Assembly (NCBI GenBank): GCA_014800795.1
Contig: JAAVFL010000012.1
Span: 1-36,850, forward strand
Length of the DNA stretch: 36,850 nucleotides
Source: Bacteroidales bacterium
GTDB lineage: Bacteria > Bacteroidota > Bacteroidia > Bacteroidales > Muribaculaceae
Direction of reading: 5' to 3'
Positions 27,313-35,287 of the stretch are shown one piece after another (the stretch's first letter is position 1; every line of letters starts with the position of its first letter). Both the position numbers and the translations under genes were made by a program. The notes below the pieces were generated by a model. The model did not search any database. It worked only from the letters and a program-made list of their open reading frames with translations, and had not been told where the DNA came from.

Positions 27313-28182
27313 ATGAAAGGCAATATTACCGACAGGTTAACGCATACGCTTTCACTTATCGAAGCCACTATAAAATCCCTGATAAAAACAGCAGTTACGG
27401 GTTGCGGAAGTAAAATTTCACAACAGACAGGCGTCGGCGACCTGATTATTCTTGGAAACGGACCGTCCCTTTCAAAAAATTTGGAAGAAGATATTTCAAT
27501 TCTTCAATCAGCTGATACCCTTGCTGTTAATTTCGCTGCCAATACAAAGGTATTCAGCCGGTTAAAACCGAAATATTATGTACTTGCCGACCCACATTTT
27601 TTCAGTGCGGGAAAAGACGAAAATGTAATCCGCCTTATGGAAAATCTGGCATTGACAACATGGAATATGACACTTTTCGTACCGGTCGGATCCGCGGTAC
27701 CGGTTTCCATACGTTCCAACCGGAACATATCTGTGGTTACTTTTGCTATGACTTGGTTTGAGAGTTTCAGTGCTATTGAGAATTTCGCCTTTTCACGAGG
27801 GTGGGGAATGCCGCGCCCACGCAATGTTCTCATCCCCTCAATAATGCTGGGACTACGACTTGGATATAAGAATATATACATTATCGGCGCGGACCATACC
27901 TGGACCACAACTCTATCCGTAGACGAAGAGAACCATGTCGTCAGTGTGCAGCCACATTTCTATACCGATGATGATAAAGAAAGAAAACGCGTGATATCCA
28001 TATACCGCGATATCAAGCTACATGAGATACTTGAAAGTTTCAGCATTGCATTCAAGTCGTATCACCGAATCAAAAAATATGCTGATCATATAGGGGCAAA
28101 TGTGTATAATTCCACTCCGGGTTCATTCATCGACGCTTTCGAACGCAAGCCACTACCGTCATATAAATCAGATACAATTTAA
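27313..28182 (+). CDS. DUF115/MptE-like protein, candidate glycosyltransferase
   Basis: 289-residue protein. A central segment LIILGNGPSLSKN (Asn49-Gly-Pro-Ser-Leu53) opens a Rossmann-like domain. LKPKYYVLADPHFF, VLIPSIMLGLRLGYKNIYIIGADHTWTT (Asp194-His195) follow. This pattern is shared by the 6-hydroxymethylpterin-pyrophosphokinase MptE-like/DUF115 family, by motility-associated Maf proteins and, more distantly, by GT42 sialyltransferases, whose sequence begins with a similar NGPSL and has a G-x-D near the acceptor side. There is no signal peptide. It is divergent from the LegB/NeuB gene set, so transfer of a CMP-activated nonulosonate is an attractive hypothesis. A pterin role is the alternative; neither is proven by the sequence. 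Confidence 0.6.
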   Translation: MKGNITDRLTHTLSLIEATIKSLIKTAVTGCGSKISQQTGVGDLIILGNGPSLSKNLEEDISILQSADTLAVNFAANTKVFSRLKPKYYVLADPHFFSAGKDENVIRLMENLALTTWNMTLFVPVGSAVPVSIRSNRNISVVTFAMTWFESFSAIENFAFSRGWGMPRPRNVLIPSIMLGLRLGYKNIYIIGADHTWTTTLSVDEENHVVSVQPHFYTDDDKERKRVISIYRDIKLHEILESFSIAFKSYHRIKKYADHIGANVYNSTPGSFIDAFERKPLPSYKSDTI

Positions 28183-28194
28183 CGTCCTTCCGAA

Positions 28195-28791
28195 ATGGCC
28201 GATACATATTATACTATAGCCTCTCCTGGAGAAGGTGCATTCCGTGAGAAAATGAGTAAATTTCTGTCCTTCGCCCATCATGTCACGACCTCCGACGAAG
28301 CCAAATCCCTCATCAAGGAATATGCGAACAAATATTGCGATGCGCGCCATGTATGCTGGGCATATATGATTGGTCCTCAGCACACGGAATATCAGAGCAA
28401 CGACAATGGGGAACCTTCGGGAACAGCCGGGAAACCGATTCTCGGTCAGATTAATTCATTCAATCTGACCGATGTTGTAGTAATTGTCGTAAGATATTTC
28501 GGGGGAATAAAACTCGGAACTTCCGGACTGATATCCGCTTATCGCGAAGCAGCCCGCGAAGCTCTGGCCTCAGCTCCTGTTATGGAATGCCATGAGCAAC
28601 GCGAACTGGCCTTTACATTTCCTTACCTTGCTATGAACGAAGTGATGCGTACTATTAAAAGCTATGATCTTAAAATCATCGAACAGATATTCGATAATTC
28701 ATGTTCCATGAAAATTTCAATCCGTGCGGATCAATCTGACTCCATTCGCGGACGGTTAGAAGATATATCCGGTGTGACATTCCGGGAGTAA
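28195..28791 (+). CDS. YigZ/IMPACT family protein
   Basis: 198-residue protein of the UPF0029 (YigZ/IMPACT) family. The N-terminal IMPACT domain shows FREKMSKFLSFAHHVTTSDEAKSLIKE, then the family signature NDNGEPSGTAGKPIL and VVIVVRYFGGIKLGTSGLISAYREAA. A short C-terminal DUF1949-like ferredoxin-fold domain follows. The biochemical role of bacterial YigZ is unclear; eukaryotic IMPACT binds translation regulator Gcn1. It lies 12 bp after the DUF115-like gene and is likely co-transcribed. It is convergent with the DUF2148 gene, which contains a small 9-bp hairpin at 28836-28857 in its last codons that may help terminate this transcript. Confidence 0.92.
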   Translation: MADTYYTIASPGEGAFREKMSKFLSFAHHVTTSDEAKSLIKEYANKYCDARHVCWAYMIGPQHTEYQSNDNGEPSGTAGKPILGQINSFNLTDVVVIVVRYFGGIKLGTSGLISAYREAAREALASAPVMECHEQRELAFTFPYLAMNEVMRTIKSYDLKIIEQIFDNSCSMKISIRADQSDSIRGRLEDISGVTFRE

Positions 28792-28829
28792 GCAACATTG
28801 ATACCTGAAAAGGTAACATGATAACCCAC

Positions 28830-29348
28830 CTAACGATCAAAGAACGGATTCTTTGATGAAGCGCTCAACGGAATGCAATAATACTGACTGCATCCGTCAA
28901 GCAGATTCAGTCGCTCGGCTGCCATTCCGGCGGAGAACATCACACGGCAATCGATACGCATATCAGCTGCTGTTGAAACAACTGAACCGATAGCAATACC
29001 GACATCTACACAGTTTATCGCGCATGGAACATTTTCCGGTTTTTCCACACATGATTTATATCCGCAATGGGCACAGTTTAGTCCCATGACCTGAGATCTT
29101 GTCGCAATCACAACTATTGCATCAGATTTCAATATATTTGCGGCATCACGCTGATAAACAGGCCGTCCCGTATCGGTATACAGTTCAAGCATTGCTTCTG
29201 ACAGACGGCGGATATCACCGTCTGTCAGAATACAACACTCTATGATATCTGTTCCTTTAGCTTTTGGCGCCGTACGTGCCGCCGTGAGCATCTGACGCCC
29301 AGCTGCAATCACACGATCACGCCTGTCGTTACGTTCATCTACTATCAT
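28830..29348 (-). CDS. DUF2148 ferredoxin-like iron-sulfur protein
   Basis: 172-residue protein. A cysteine cluster around residues 90-115 has spacing Cys-x2-Cys-x4-Cys-x8-Cys-x3-Cys (LNCAHCGYKSCVEKPENVPCAINC, split here by spacing), suited to an Fe-S cluster. Flanking segments GLNCAHCG and GIAIGSVVSTAADMRIDCRVMFSAG fit the DUF2148 family. Its reaction is unknown; nitroreductase-like folds occur in relatives. It lies 15 bp downstream of queA and is probably the last gene of the ftsX-queA minus-strand run. Confidence 0.82.
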   Translation of the reverse strand: MIVDERNDRRDRVIAAGRQMLTAARTAPKAKGTDIIECCILTDGDIRRLSEAMLELYTDTGRPVYQRDAANILKSDAIVVIATRSQVMGLNCAHCGYKSCVEKPENVPCAINCVDVGIAIGSVVSTAADMRIDCRVMFSAGMAAERLNLLDGCSQYYCIPLSASSKNPFFDR

Positions 29349-29363
29349 CCGAACGGTTTTGAA

Positions 29364-30416
29364 TCAATCCACAATCAGCATTGTATCACCATATGCTCCA
29401 AACTGATACCCCTCTGCAATAGCTTCTTCATATGCACGCATTACAAGCTGATAGCCACCGAATGCAGTCACCATCATAAGCATCGTGGAATAAGGCATAT
29501 GGAATCCTGTAAAAAGAGCTGTAGTCACTGTGAAATCATACGGCGGGAAAATGAACTTGTTGGTCCAACCCGTATAGGTTTTCATGTGTCCCCCCATACT
29601 CACGGCACTTGCAATCCCACGAAGAGTCGAAGTACCTACGGCACAAACCTGTTTACCGTTATCTTTGGCATGATTCACCATATCGACGAGCTTCTGATCC
29701 ACGCTCATATCTTCTGAGTCCATGCGATGTTTTGTCAGGTCTTCCACATCAATTTCACGGAACGCTCCGAGACCGCTGTGAACTGTCAGAAATCCCTGTT
29801 CCACACCTCTTATCTCAAGACGTTTCAGAACCTCGCGCGAGAAGTGCATACCTGCAGCAGGAGCCACTACCGCACCTTCGTTTTTCGCAAAGATGGTCTG
29901 ATACATCTCTGCATCTTCCGGAGATGCCTCACGTTTTATATATTCAGGCAGAGGCGTAGAACCGAGCTTGAAAAGGTTCGCTTTGAATTCCTCGTGACTG
30001 CCATCGTATAGAAAACGGAGTGTACGCCCGCGGGAAGTTGTATTGTCAATCACTTCAGCAACCATCGATTCATCCTCACCGAAATAAAGCTTGTTGCCGA
30101 TGCGAATCTTACGGGCAGGTTCCACCAGAACATCCCATAACTTATGTTCCGCATTGAGCTCGCGCAACAGGAACACTTCGATTTTGGCGCCCGTTTTCTC
30201 CTTGTTGCCATACAGACGTGCGGGGAACACCTGAGTGTCATTGAACACCATTACGTCACCTTCATCGAAATAGTTTATGATATCTTTAAAAACCTTATGT
30301 TCGATTTCACCTGTCTTACGATGAACTACCATCATTCTGCATTCATCACGGTTTTCAGGCGGATTCTGGGCAATAAGCTCTTCCGGTAACTTAAATTTGA
30401 ATTGGGATAGCTTCAT
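29364..30416 (-). CDS. queA: S-adenosylmethionine:tRNA ribosyltransferase-isomerase
   Basis: Transfers the ribosyl part of SAM to 7-aminomethyl-7-deazaguanine in tRNA, a late step of queuosine synthesis. The 350-residue protein begins with [31 protein letters not shown], and contains [25 protein letters not shown]-type motif ([14 protein letters not shown]) and the C-terminal [17 protein letters not shown] and GDTMLIVD, all QueA hallmarks. An ATG at 30458 would add a 14-residue extension with no family match; the start at 30416 is preferred. A 17-bp perfect tandem repeat lies 44-77 bp upstream of the start. queuosine precursor genes are not in the window. Confidence 0.96.
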   Translation of the reverse strand: MKLSQFKFKLPEELIAQNPPENRDECRMMVVHRKTGEIEHKVFKDIINYFDEGDVMVFNDTQVFPARLYGNKEKTGAKIEVFLLRELNAEHKLWDVLVEPARKIRIGNKLYFGEDESMVAEVIDNTTSRGRTLRFLYDGSHEEFKANLFKLGSTPLPEYIKREASPEDAEMYQTIFAKNEGAVVAPAAGMHFSREVLKRLEIRGVEQGFLTVHSGLGAFREIDVEDLTKHRMDSEDMSVDQKLVDMVNHAKDNGKQVCAVGTSTLRGIASAVSMGGHMKTYTGWTNKFIFPPYDFTVTTALFTGFHMPYSTMLMMVTAFGGYQLVMRAYEEAIAEGYQFGAYGDTMLIVD

Positions 30417-30459
30417 TTCGTTGTCCGTTGTTATTTTTGAGTAGTATAAATTAATCAAT

Positions 30460-30493
30460 ATAAGAGATATCTGATGATAAGAGATATCTGATG
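30460..30493. repeat. Perfect 17-bp tandem duplication between truB and queA
   Basis: ATAAGAGATATCTGATG occurs twice head-to-tail (30460-30476 and 30477-30493). Each copy contains the palindrome AGATATCT. It lies 44 bp upstream of the queA start on the minus strand and could be a duplicated binding site or a recent slippage event. Confidence 0.75.
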
Positions 30494-30517
30494 CAACTGA
30501 ACCGATGTCAGGATGAG

Positions 30518-31333
30518 CTACGACACTCTCTCATGCCAAGGTTTTATATCAGCTTCTTCCTTACGCCTCACAGATGGTTCAAAGTCTATCGGCGGAACTT
30601 CGAGCCAAGCTCCATCTTCATCCATTATATACATCGGTGACTTTGACAACAGGCTGTCTATTTCTGAGATTGATATCGACTTTTCCAACGTAGAATCTCC
30701 GACAGCTTCTCTTCGCAAAGATATAAGATGAGCTCCCGAACCAAGGGCGAGCCCTATATCACGGGCAAGCGCGCGTATGTACGTACCTTTCGAGCATACT
30801 ACGCGTATTTTAATCACTGTCGGAGAATAATCCAACAGGTCTATAGCATCGATCTGTAACGTCTTAGCTTTTAATTCCACCTCCTCACCATTTCTCGCTT
30901 TTTTATATGCGCGATGACCGTCGACTTTAACAGCCGAATATACCGGTGGAATCTGCTGAATAGTACCTCTGAAATGACACAATACCTCTTCAACAGCTTT
31001 CCGATCTATATGATCGGTGGGATAAGTCGCATCAACGGGTGTCTCAAGATCAAATGAAGGCGTGGTCGCACCAAGTGCGATCTCAGCCACATAGGTTTTC
31101 ACACCTGCCTGTAGCTCGTCGATACGTTTAGTCGCTTTTCCTGTACAAACTACCATCACTCCTGTTGCCAAAGGATCCAAAGTTCCGGCATGACCGACCT
31201 TCAGTTTTCTGATTCCTATGGTACGCAACCGACTTGACAGCAGTGACCGTACTTTCTTAACTACGTGAAACGACGACCAGCCATATGGCTTATCTATTAT
31301 CAGAATGTCACCCTCTAAAGGAAGAAATCTCAT
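30518..31333 (-). CDS. truB: tRNA pseudouridine(55) synthase
   Basis: Isomerises uridine 55 in the tRNA T-loop. The 271-residue protein carries [18 protein letters not shown] at the N-terminus, the catalytic motif [18 protein letters not shown] with Asp53, and [12 protein letters not shown] and [22 protein letters not shown], all TruB signatures. The C-terminal part is short, without a recognisable PUA domain. The start is at 31333. It lies 27 bp after uppP and is separated from queA by about 100 bp containing a 17-bp tandem duplication. The order ftsX-DUF3098-uppP-truB-queA recurs in Bacteroidetes. Confidence 0.97.
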   Translation of the reverse strand: MRFLPLEGDILIIDKPYGWSSFHVVKKVRSLLSSRLRTIGIRKLKVGHAGTLDPLATGVMVVCTGKATKRIDELQAGVKTYVAEIALGATTPSFDLETPVDATYPTDHIDRKAVEEVLCHFRGTIQQIPPVYSAVKVDGHRAYKKARNGEEVELKAKTLQIDAIDLLDYSPTVIKIRVVCSKGTYIRALARDIGLALGSGAHLISLRREAVGDSTLEKSISISEIDSLLSKSPMYIMDEDGAWLEVPPIDFEPSVRRKEEADIKPWHERVS

Positions 31334-31360
31334 TACTATTTTGACCGATGATATTCGATT

Positions 31361-32200
31361 TTACCAACAGATGCAGAGTATACCTACTGCAACACAATAT
31401 AGAGCGAACCACACAAGTTTACCGCGTGATACAAGATCTATCATCCATTTGCATGCCATGCAACCGACTAAAAAGGAGGCCACGAACCCTACCGCCATCG
31501 GCAATAGCCCTACGGCAATCTGTTCATCGCCCGGAGCGGCTTTCAATATCTTTATAAAATCAAGAAAAGCCTCCCCTAAAATCGGTATTATAACCATAAA
31601 GAAAGAGAACTGCGCAACCTGAATCCGTTTGTCGCCAAGAATAATACCGGTAGCAATAGTGGTACCCGAACGACTGAGACCGGGAAGAACAGCTATAGCC
31701 TGGCCTATTCCTATCACAAGAGCATCGCTCCAGGATATATCCCTTCCCGCAGAGGGTCCCTTACGGAAATCCTTTTCTCGGAACAGATGTGCGAAAGTCA
31801 GAAGTGCCGCTGTGATACACAGACATATACCCACTACTATGAGATTATTACCTCCATCTTCCGAAACTCCGAAAAAACTCTCTACCTGTTTCTTGAAACA
31901 CAGTCCCACTATACCCACCGGTACGCATGACAGAATAATTTTCCATACATAGGTTGTATTTTCATCGCGCTTCAGGGTAAAGAACGATGAACACAGAGGC
32001 ATGAACCGCTTCCACAACACTACTATCGTAGAAAGAACTGTCGCCACATGAAGCACAAGATCGAACTGCAGCGAATCTGCTCCGGAGAGATTTAGTCCCA
32101 GAATTTTACTGCAAATCTCAAGATGTCCGCTTGAACTTATAGGTAAATACTCCGCTAACCCCTGAACGATTCCCAAAATTAATGCATCTAACCAATCCAT
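31361..32200 (-). CDS. uppP: Undecaprenyl-diphosphatase
   Basis: Dephosphorylates undecaprenyl diphosphate to recycle the lipid carrier for peptidoglycan and surface polysaccharides; inner membrane (BacA family). The 279-residue protein has about eight hydrophobic segments. The first active-site motif is AEYLPISSSGHLEI (Glu17 to His26 included), the second is LPGLSRSGTTIATGIILG. Length and motifs fit fully. It lies 54 bp after the DUF3098 gene and 27 bp before truB. Overproduction of this protein is known to raise bacitracin tolerance. Confidence 0.96.
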   Translation of the reverse strand: MDWLDALILGIVQGLAEYLPISSSGHLEICSKILGLNLSGADSLQFDLVLHVATVLSTIVVLWKRFMPLCSSFFTLKRDENTTYVWKIILSCVPVGIVGLCFKKQVESFFGVSEDGGNNLIVVGICLCITAALLTFAHLFREKDFRKGPSAGRDISWSDALVIGIGQAIAVLPGLSRSGTTIATGIILGDKRIQVAQFSFFMVIIPILGEAFLDFIKILKAAPGDEQIAVGLLPMAVGFVASFLVGCMACKWMIDLVSRGKLVWFALYCVAVGILCICW

Positions 32201-32254
32201 ATAAAATATAAGTCTGCAAGTTATGACGTGCTACTATAAGAGTAGGAGACCGGT

Positions 32255-32551
32255 CTATCGTTTTGATTCACGTGGGCGCAATATAATGGATATGCCCATT
32301 GCAACGAAACCTATAAAGGCGAGCGTCGGCCCAACAACTATACGTCGTGTACTGAAGATATCCGGATTGAATTCATCGGTAGAGCCTCCCCCCAACATCA
32401 AGAGAAACCCTATAATAATAACAGCTCCGGATATTGTCATCCATATGAAATTATTACGGCACAGAGGGAATTCTGCATTTGTTTCTTTTTCCAGTCCGGC
32501 TGATTTATCTTTTACCGGAGTATCATGCAAACTTTTCGATAGTTTTGCCAT
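32255..32551 (-). CDS. DUF3098 small membrane protein
   Basis: 98-residue protein: hydrophilic N-terminus to about residue 33, then two hydrophobic helices (IWMTISGAVIIIGFLLMLGG and VVGPTLAFIGFVAMGISIIL), with the family wording GGGSTDEFNPDIFSTRRIVVGP between them. This is the DUF3098 family, largely restricted to Bacteroidetes and usually next to ftsX and uppP, as here. Function unknown; a link to envelope assembly or division is inferred from the context only. Confidence 0.88.
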   Translation of the reverse strand: MAKLSKSLHDTPVKDKSAGLEKETNAEFPLCRNNFIWMTISGAVIIIGFLLMLGGGSTDEFNPDIFSTRRIVVGPTLAFIGFVAMGISIILRPRESKR

Positions 32552-32619
32552 ATAACATTATATATTAATCAGATATATCAAATATAGACGATTAGAACTA
32601 TGACGGATATGATACATGA

Positions 32620-33495
32620 TTATCCGAACATTTCATCATAATTCTTACGCAGATAGCGATTCGTTGCAAAAAAGGCAGCTATCACACATATTATCACACC
32701 TATACAAACCATACCGGCAGATATGACTCCCACAGACTGCCACGGAAGATATAGGGTAACATATATTTCCTCCCAACTTGACGCCCATCCCACAAGCCCG
32801 ACAAGCAAACCGGTAGCAAGTAGCCCTGCTATAATACCTTGCCAGAAATTTATCCACAAAAACGGTCGCCGTATAAAGGCACCGGTCGCGCCTACAAGCT
32901 TCATAGTGTGAATAAGGAAGCGGCGGGAATACACTGTCAGACGCACTGTATTGTTTATGAGTACGAAAGAAATCAGTAATAATGCACCGGCTATAACCAG
33001 AAGAATCAGGTTCAGCAGACGGGCATTCCTGTTAAGACTGCCAATCATCTCCGTATTTGCGGTTGCTTCCTCCACTTCAGGCATAGCCTCCCATACAGCA
33101 GTCAGAGAGAGTATGCTGTCAACATTGGCATAATCCTCGCGCATATTGATCTCAATCATCGGAGCATACGGATTTACGCCCAGAAGATCAATAAGATCCG
33201 AACCATCTCCATTCGTTTCCTGCGCCATTACATCATCAGCCGATAAGTATTTATAGCCCGAGACATACGGAGCTGACTCACATATATTTTTCAGAGATTC
33301 TATTTCAGAGACACTTATACTGTCGGACAATACCACGGTAAATCCCATTTTTTCTTTAATCTGCCGATTAATACCGTGGAATGTGATATTAATTGCACCG
33401 ACTAACCCCAGAATGAAGAGTACAAGCATCACACTGATTGTAGAGGTAACATAATCCCCCCATCCAGCTAATCGGCTGCGTTTTCTTTCGTTCAT
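32620..33495 (-). CDS. ftsX: Cell division protein FtsX (ABC-type permease-like)
   Basis: Membrane part of the FtsEX complex that controls peptidoglycan hydrolases at division. The 291-residue protein has one N-terminal helix (ISVMLVLFILGLVGAINI), a periplasmic domain of about 120 residues, then three helices near residues 165-185, 215-240 and 255-277, the standard FtsX topology. TVYSRRFLIHTMKLVGATGAFIRRPFLW is the conserved cytoplasmic loop. ftsE is not in the window, which is common for Bacteroidetes where it lies elsewhere. First gene of the minus-strand run with uppP and truB; promoter candidate at 33585-33615. Confidence 0.9.
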   Translation of the reverse strand: MNERKRSRLAGWGDYVTSTISVMLVLFILGLVGAINITFHGINRQIKEKMGFTVVLSDSISVSEIESLKNICESAPYVSGYKYLSADDVMAQETNGDGSDLIDLLGVNPYAPMIEINMREDYANVDSILSLTAVWEAMPEVEEATANTEMIGSLNRNARLLNLILLVIAGALLLISFVLINNTVRLTVYSRRFLIHTMKLVGATGAFIRRPFLWINFWQGIIAGLLATGLLVGLVGWASSWEEIYVTLYLPWQSVGVISAGMVCIGVIICVIAAFFATNRYLRKNYDEMFG

Positions 33496-33584
33496 TTATC
33501 CTTCGATATACATATGAAACCTGGCGGCGGCGGTATGATGCCCGTAAACTCTACAAGGATCCGGACCAACCGACCATATGAGTA

Positions 33585-33615
33585 CAAAATTACAACACCA
33601 GGCTCCCTATGTCAA
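33585..33615 (-). promoter_or_regulatory. Promoter for the ftsX-uppP-truB run
   Basis: CAAAATTA at 33585-33592 reads TAATTTTG on the minus strand (TAnnTTTG). TTG (CAA at 33613-33615) lies 20 bp upstream, the standard -33 spacing. Start of transcription near 33578, about 80 nt before the ftsX ATG. Confidence 0.6.
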
Positions 33616-33670
33616 GATTTTTAACAACTTTTTTGCTTTTATGGCTCTTAAGCCTATCCATTTCTATTGT

Positions 33671-35068
33671 TCAATCAACGAGTTCACACAACAAAGTCGC
33701 AGAAGAACTGTCAACCACCCTTACTATAATCTTATCGCCGACTCTGAACTGCCCCGAAGGAAATACTGCCGCTTTATTCTGGGAAGTCCTTCCCATCCAT
33801 TGTTTGGAGCTACGTTTGGAGACACCTTCAACCAATACCTCGAATTCCTTACCTACGTCAGCGGCATTCGACTGTGCCGACAAAGTGTTCTGCAAGGCAA
33901 TCATTCTATTCAGACGGTCAATCTTCACATCTTCCGGTATATTGTCCGGCATTGTACGTGCAGCAAGCGTTCCGGGACGTTCGGAATATTTGAACATAAA
34001 CGCTGAATCAAAGCGGGCCTCACGCATAAGACTAAGCGTTTCCTGGAAGTCTTCCTCTGTTTCATTATGGAAACCGGTGAACAGATCAGTCGATATTCCA
34101 CAATCAGGAATAGCCGCACGGATAGCCCGGATGCGGTCCAGATACCATTCGCGGGTATATTTACGGTTCATTAATTTCAGCACTGCATTGCTCCCCGACT
34201 GAACAGGAAGATGAATATGCCGGCATATATTCGGATATTTTGCAATCACTCGGATTGTCTCGTCGCTCATATCCTTCGGATGCGAAGTAGTGAATCGAAC
34301 CCGCATTTCAGGAGCGGCTTCAGCTACGATCGCAAGAAGATCCGGGAAATCAACCGCTCCCCTGACCGGATCATTGAAATGGTAGCTGTTGACGTTCTGA
34401 CCGAGCAATGTGACCTCTTTGAATCCTTTCCTGACTAGATCGGCAACCTCCGAAAGGATACTGTTCACTTCGCGGCTACGTTCACGACCGCGAGTATAGG
34501 GAACAATACAATATGAGCAGAAATTATTGCATCCACGCATTATGCTTACAAATCCGCTCACTCGATTGCCACCTATGCGGCTCGGTATCACTTCACGATA
34601 AGTTTCGGTGGTGCTGAGATCAATATTAATGGCTTTCTGACCGGCCTCTACAGAGGCAAAAAGATTCGGAAGATTCATATACGCATCTGGACCTGCCACG
34701 AGATCAACTCCATGCTCATTTATCAGGGCATCCTTTACCCGCTCAGCCATACACCCTATTACGCCTACAATAAGACGTTTACGATCTTTTCTCCGACGAA
34801 GGGACGCGAAATATCGCAGACGCGAAAAAACTTTCTGCTCCGCATTGTCACGTATGGAACATGTATTGAGCAATACAGCATCAGCCTCTTCAACTTTATC
34901 AGCATGCTCATATCCTGCCGTTTCCATTATAGATGCGACCACCTCGCTGTCTGCGACATTCATCTGACAGCCATATGTCTCTATATATAACTTTTTCGCG
35001 GAAAAATTATATTGATCTTCTACTGAGGCACATGATATTGCCTCAGTCTTATATTTAGATTTCTCCAT
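33671..35068 (-). CDS. miaB: tRNA-2-methylthio-N6-dimethylallyladenosine synthase
   Basis: Radical-SAM methylthiotransferase that adds the 2-methylthio group to i6A37 of tRNA. The 465-residue protein has the UPF0004 domain (LYIETYGCQMNVADSEVV, NTCSIRDNAEQKV, VIGCMAE) with three Cys for the auxiliary cluster, then the radical-SAM motif RGCNNFCSYCIVPYTRGRE (Cys-x3-Cys-x2-Cys), and a C-terminal TRAM domain (EVLVEGVSKRSSKQWMGRTSQNKAAVFP). I prefer the ATG at 35068, since MiaB homologues usually have about 20-25 residues before LYIETYG; starts at 35113 (ATG) and 35137 (GTG) are possible. Its promoter is shared face-to-face with that of the CoA-transferase gene. Confidence 0.95.
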   Translation of the reverse strand: MEKSKYKTEAISCASVEDQYNFSAKKLYIETYGCQMNVADSEVVASIMETAGYEHADKVEEADAVLLNTCSIRDNAEQKVFSRLRYFASLRRRKDRKRLIVGVIGCMAERVKDALINEHGVDLVAGPDAYMNLPNLFASVEAGQKAINIDLSTTETYREVIPSRIGGNRVSGFVSIMRGCNNFCSYCIVPYTRGRERSREVNSILSEVADLVRKGFKEVTLLGQNVNSYHFNDPVRGAVDFPDLLAIVAEAAPEMRVRFTTSHPKDMSDETIRVIAKYPNICRHIHLPVQSGSNAVLKLMNRKYTREWYLDRIRAIRAAIPDCGISTDLFTGFHNETEEDFQETLSLMREARFDSAFMFKYSERPGTLAARTMPDNIPEDVKIDRLNRMIALQNTLSAQSNAADVGKEFEVLVEGVSKRSSKQWMGRTSQNKAAVFPSGQFRVGDKIIVRVVDSSSATLLCELVD

Positions 35069-35143
35069 ACCAGGTATTCGTTCACTCACAGATGTTTTTA
35101 CGCCGTTACACATATAGATGTGCTGAAAAACATGCACTCAAAA

Positions 35144-35175
35144 TTTGTCAGATGGCGGCAAAAACTCTAATTTTG
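35144..35175 (+). promoter_or_regulatory. Promoter for the CoA-transferase gene
   Basis: TTTG at 35144-35147, a 20-bp spacer and TAATTTTG at 35168-35175 form a full match to the Bacteroidetes -33/-7 promoter. Transcription would start near 35182, about 106 nt before the ATG at 35288. The -7 element is half of an 18-bp palindrome (35168-35185). Confidence 0.8.
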
Positions 35176-35177
35176 CA

Positions 35178-35209
35178 CAAAATTAGTAAAACAGCCCCGT
35201 TCTCACAAA
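35178..35209 (-). promoter_or_regulatory. Promoter for miaB
   Basis: On the minus strand TTTG (CAAA at 35206-35209), a 20-bp spacer and TAATTTTG (35185-35178) give the same full match as the plus-strand promoter. The two promoters are symmetric about 35176/35177 and only 2 bp separate the -7 elements. Start near 35171, about 100 nt before the preferred miaB ATG. Confidence 0.8.
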
Positions 35210-35287
35210 CTCCCGCTTCATATTTTTGGAGCCCGAGACATGGAGGCAGGGTATGCTTATCGCAATCTTATCACCTTAAAATTTGCT

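Noticed and set aside
33609-34202. 197-residue plus-strand open frame opposite miaB
   Set aside because: Antisense to the TRAM and radical-SAM region of miaB; Ser/Arg-rich, no domain, no promoter of its own.
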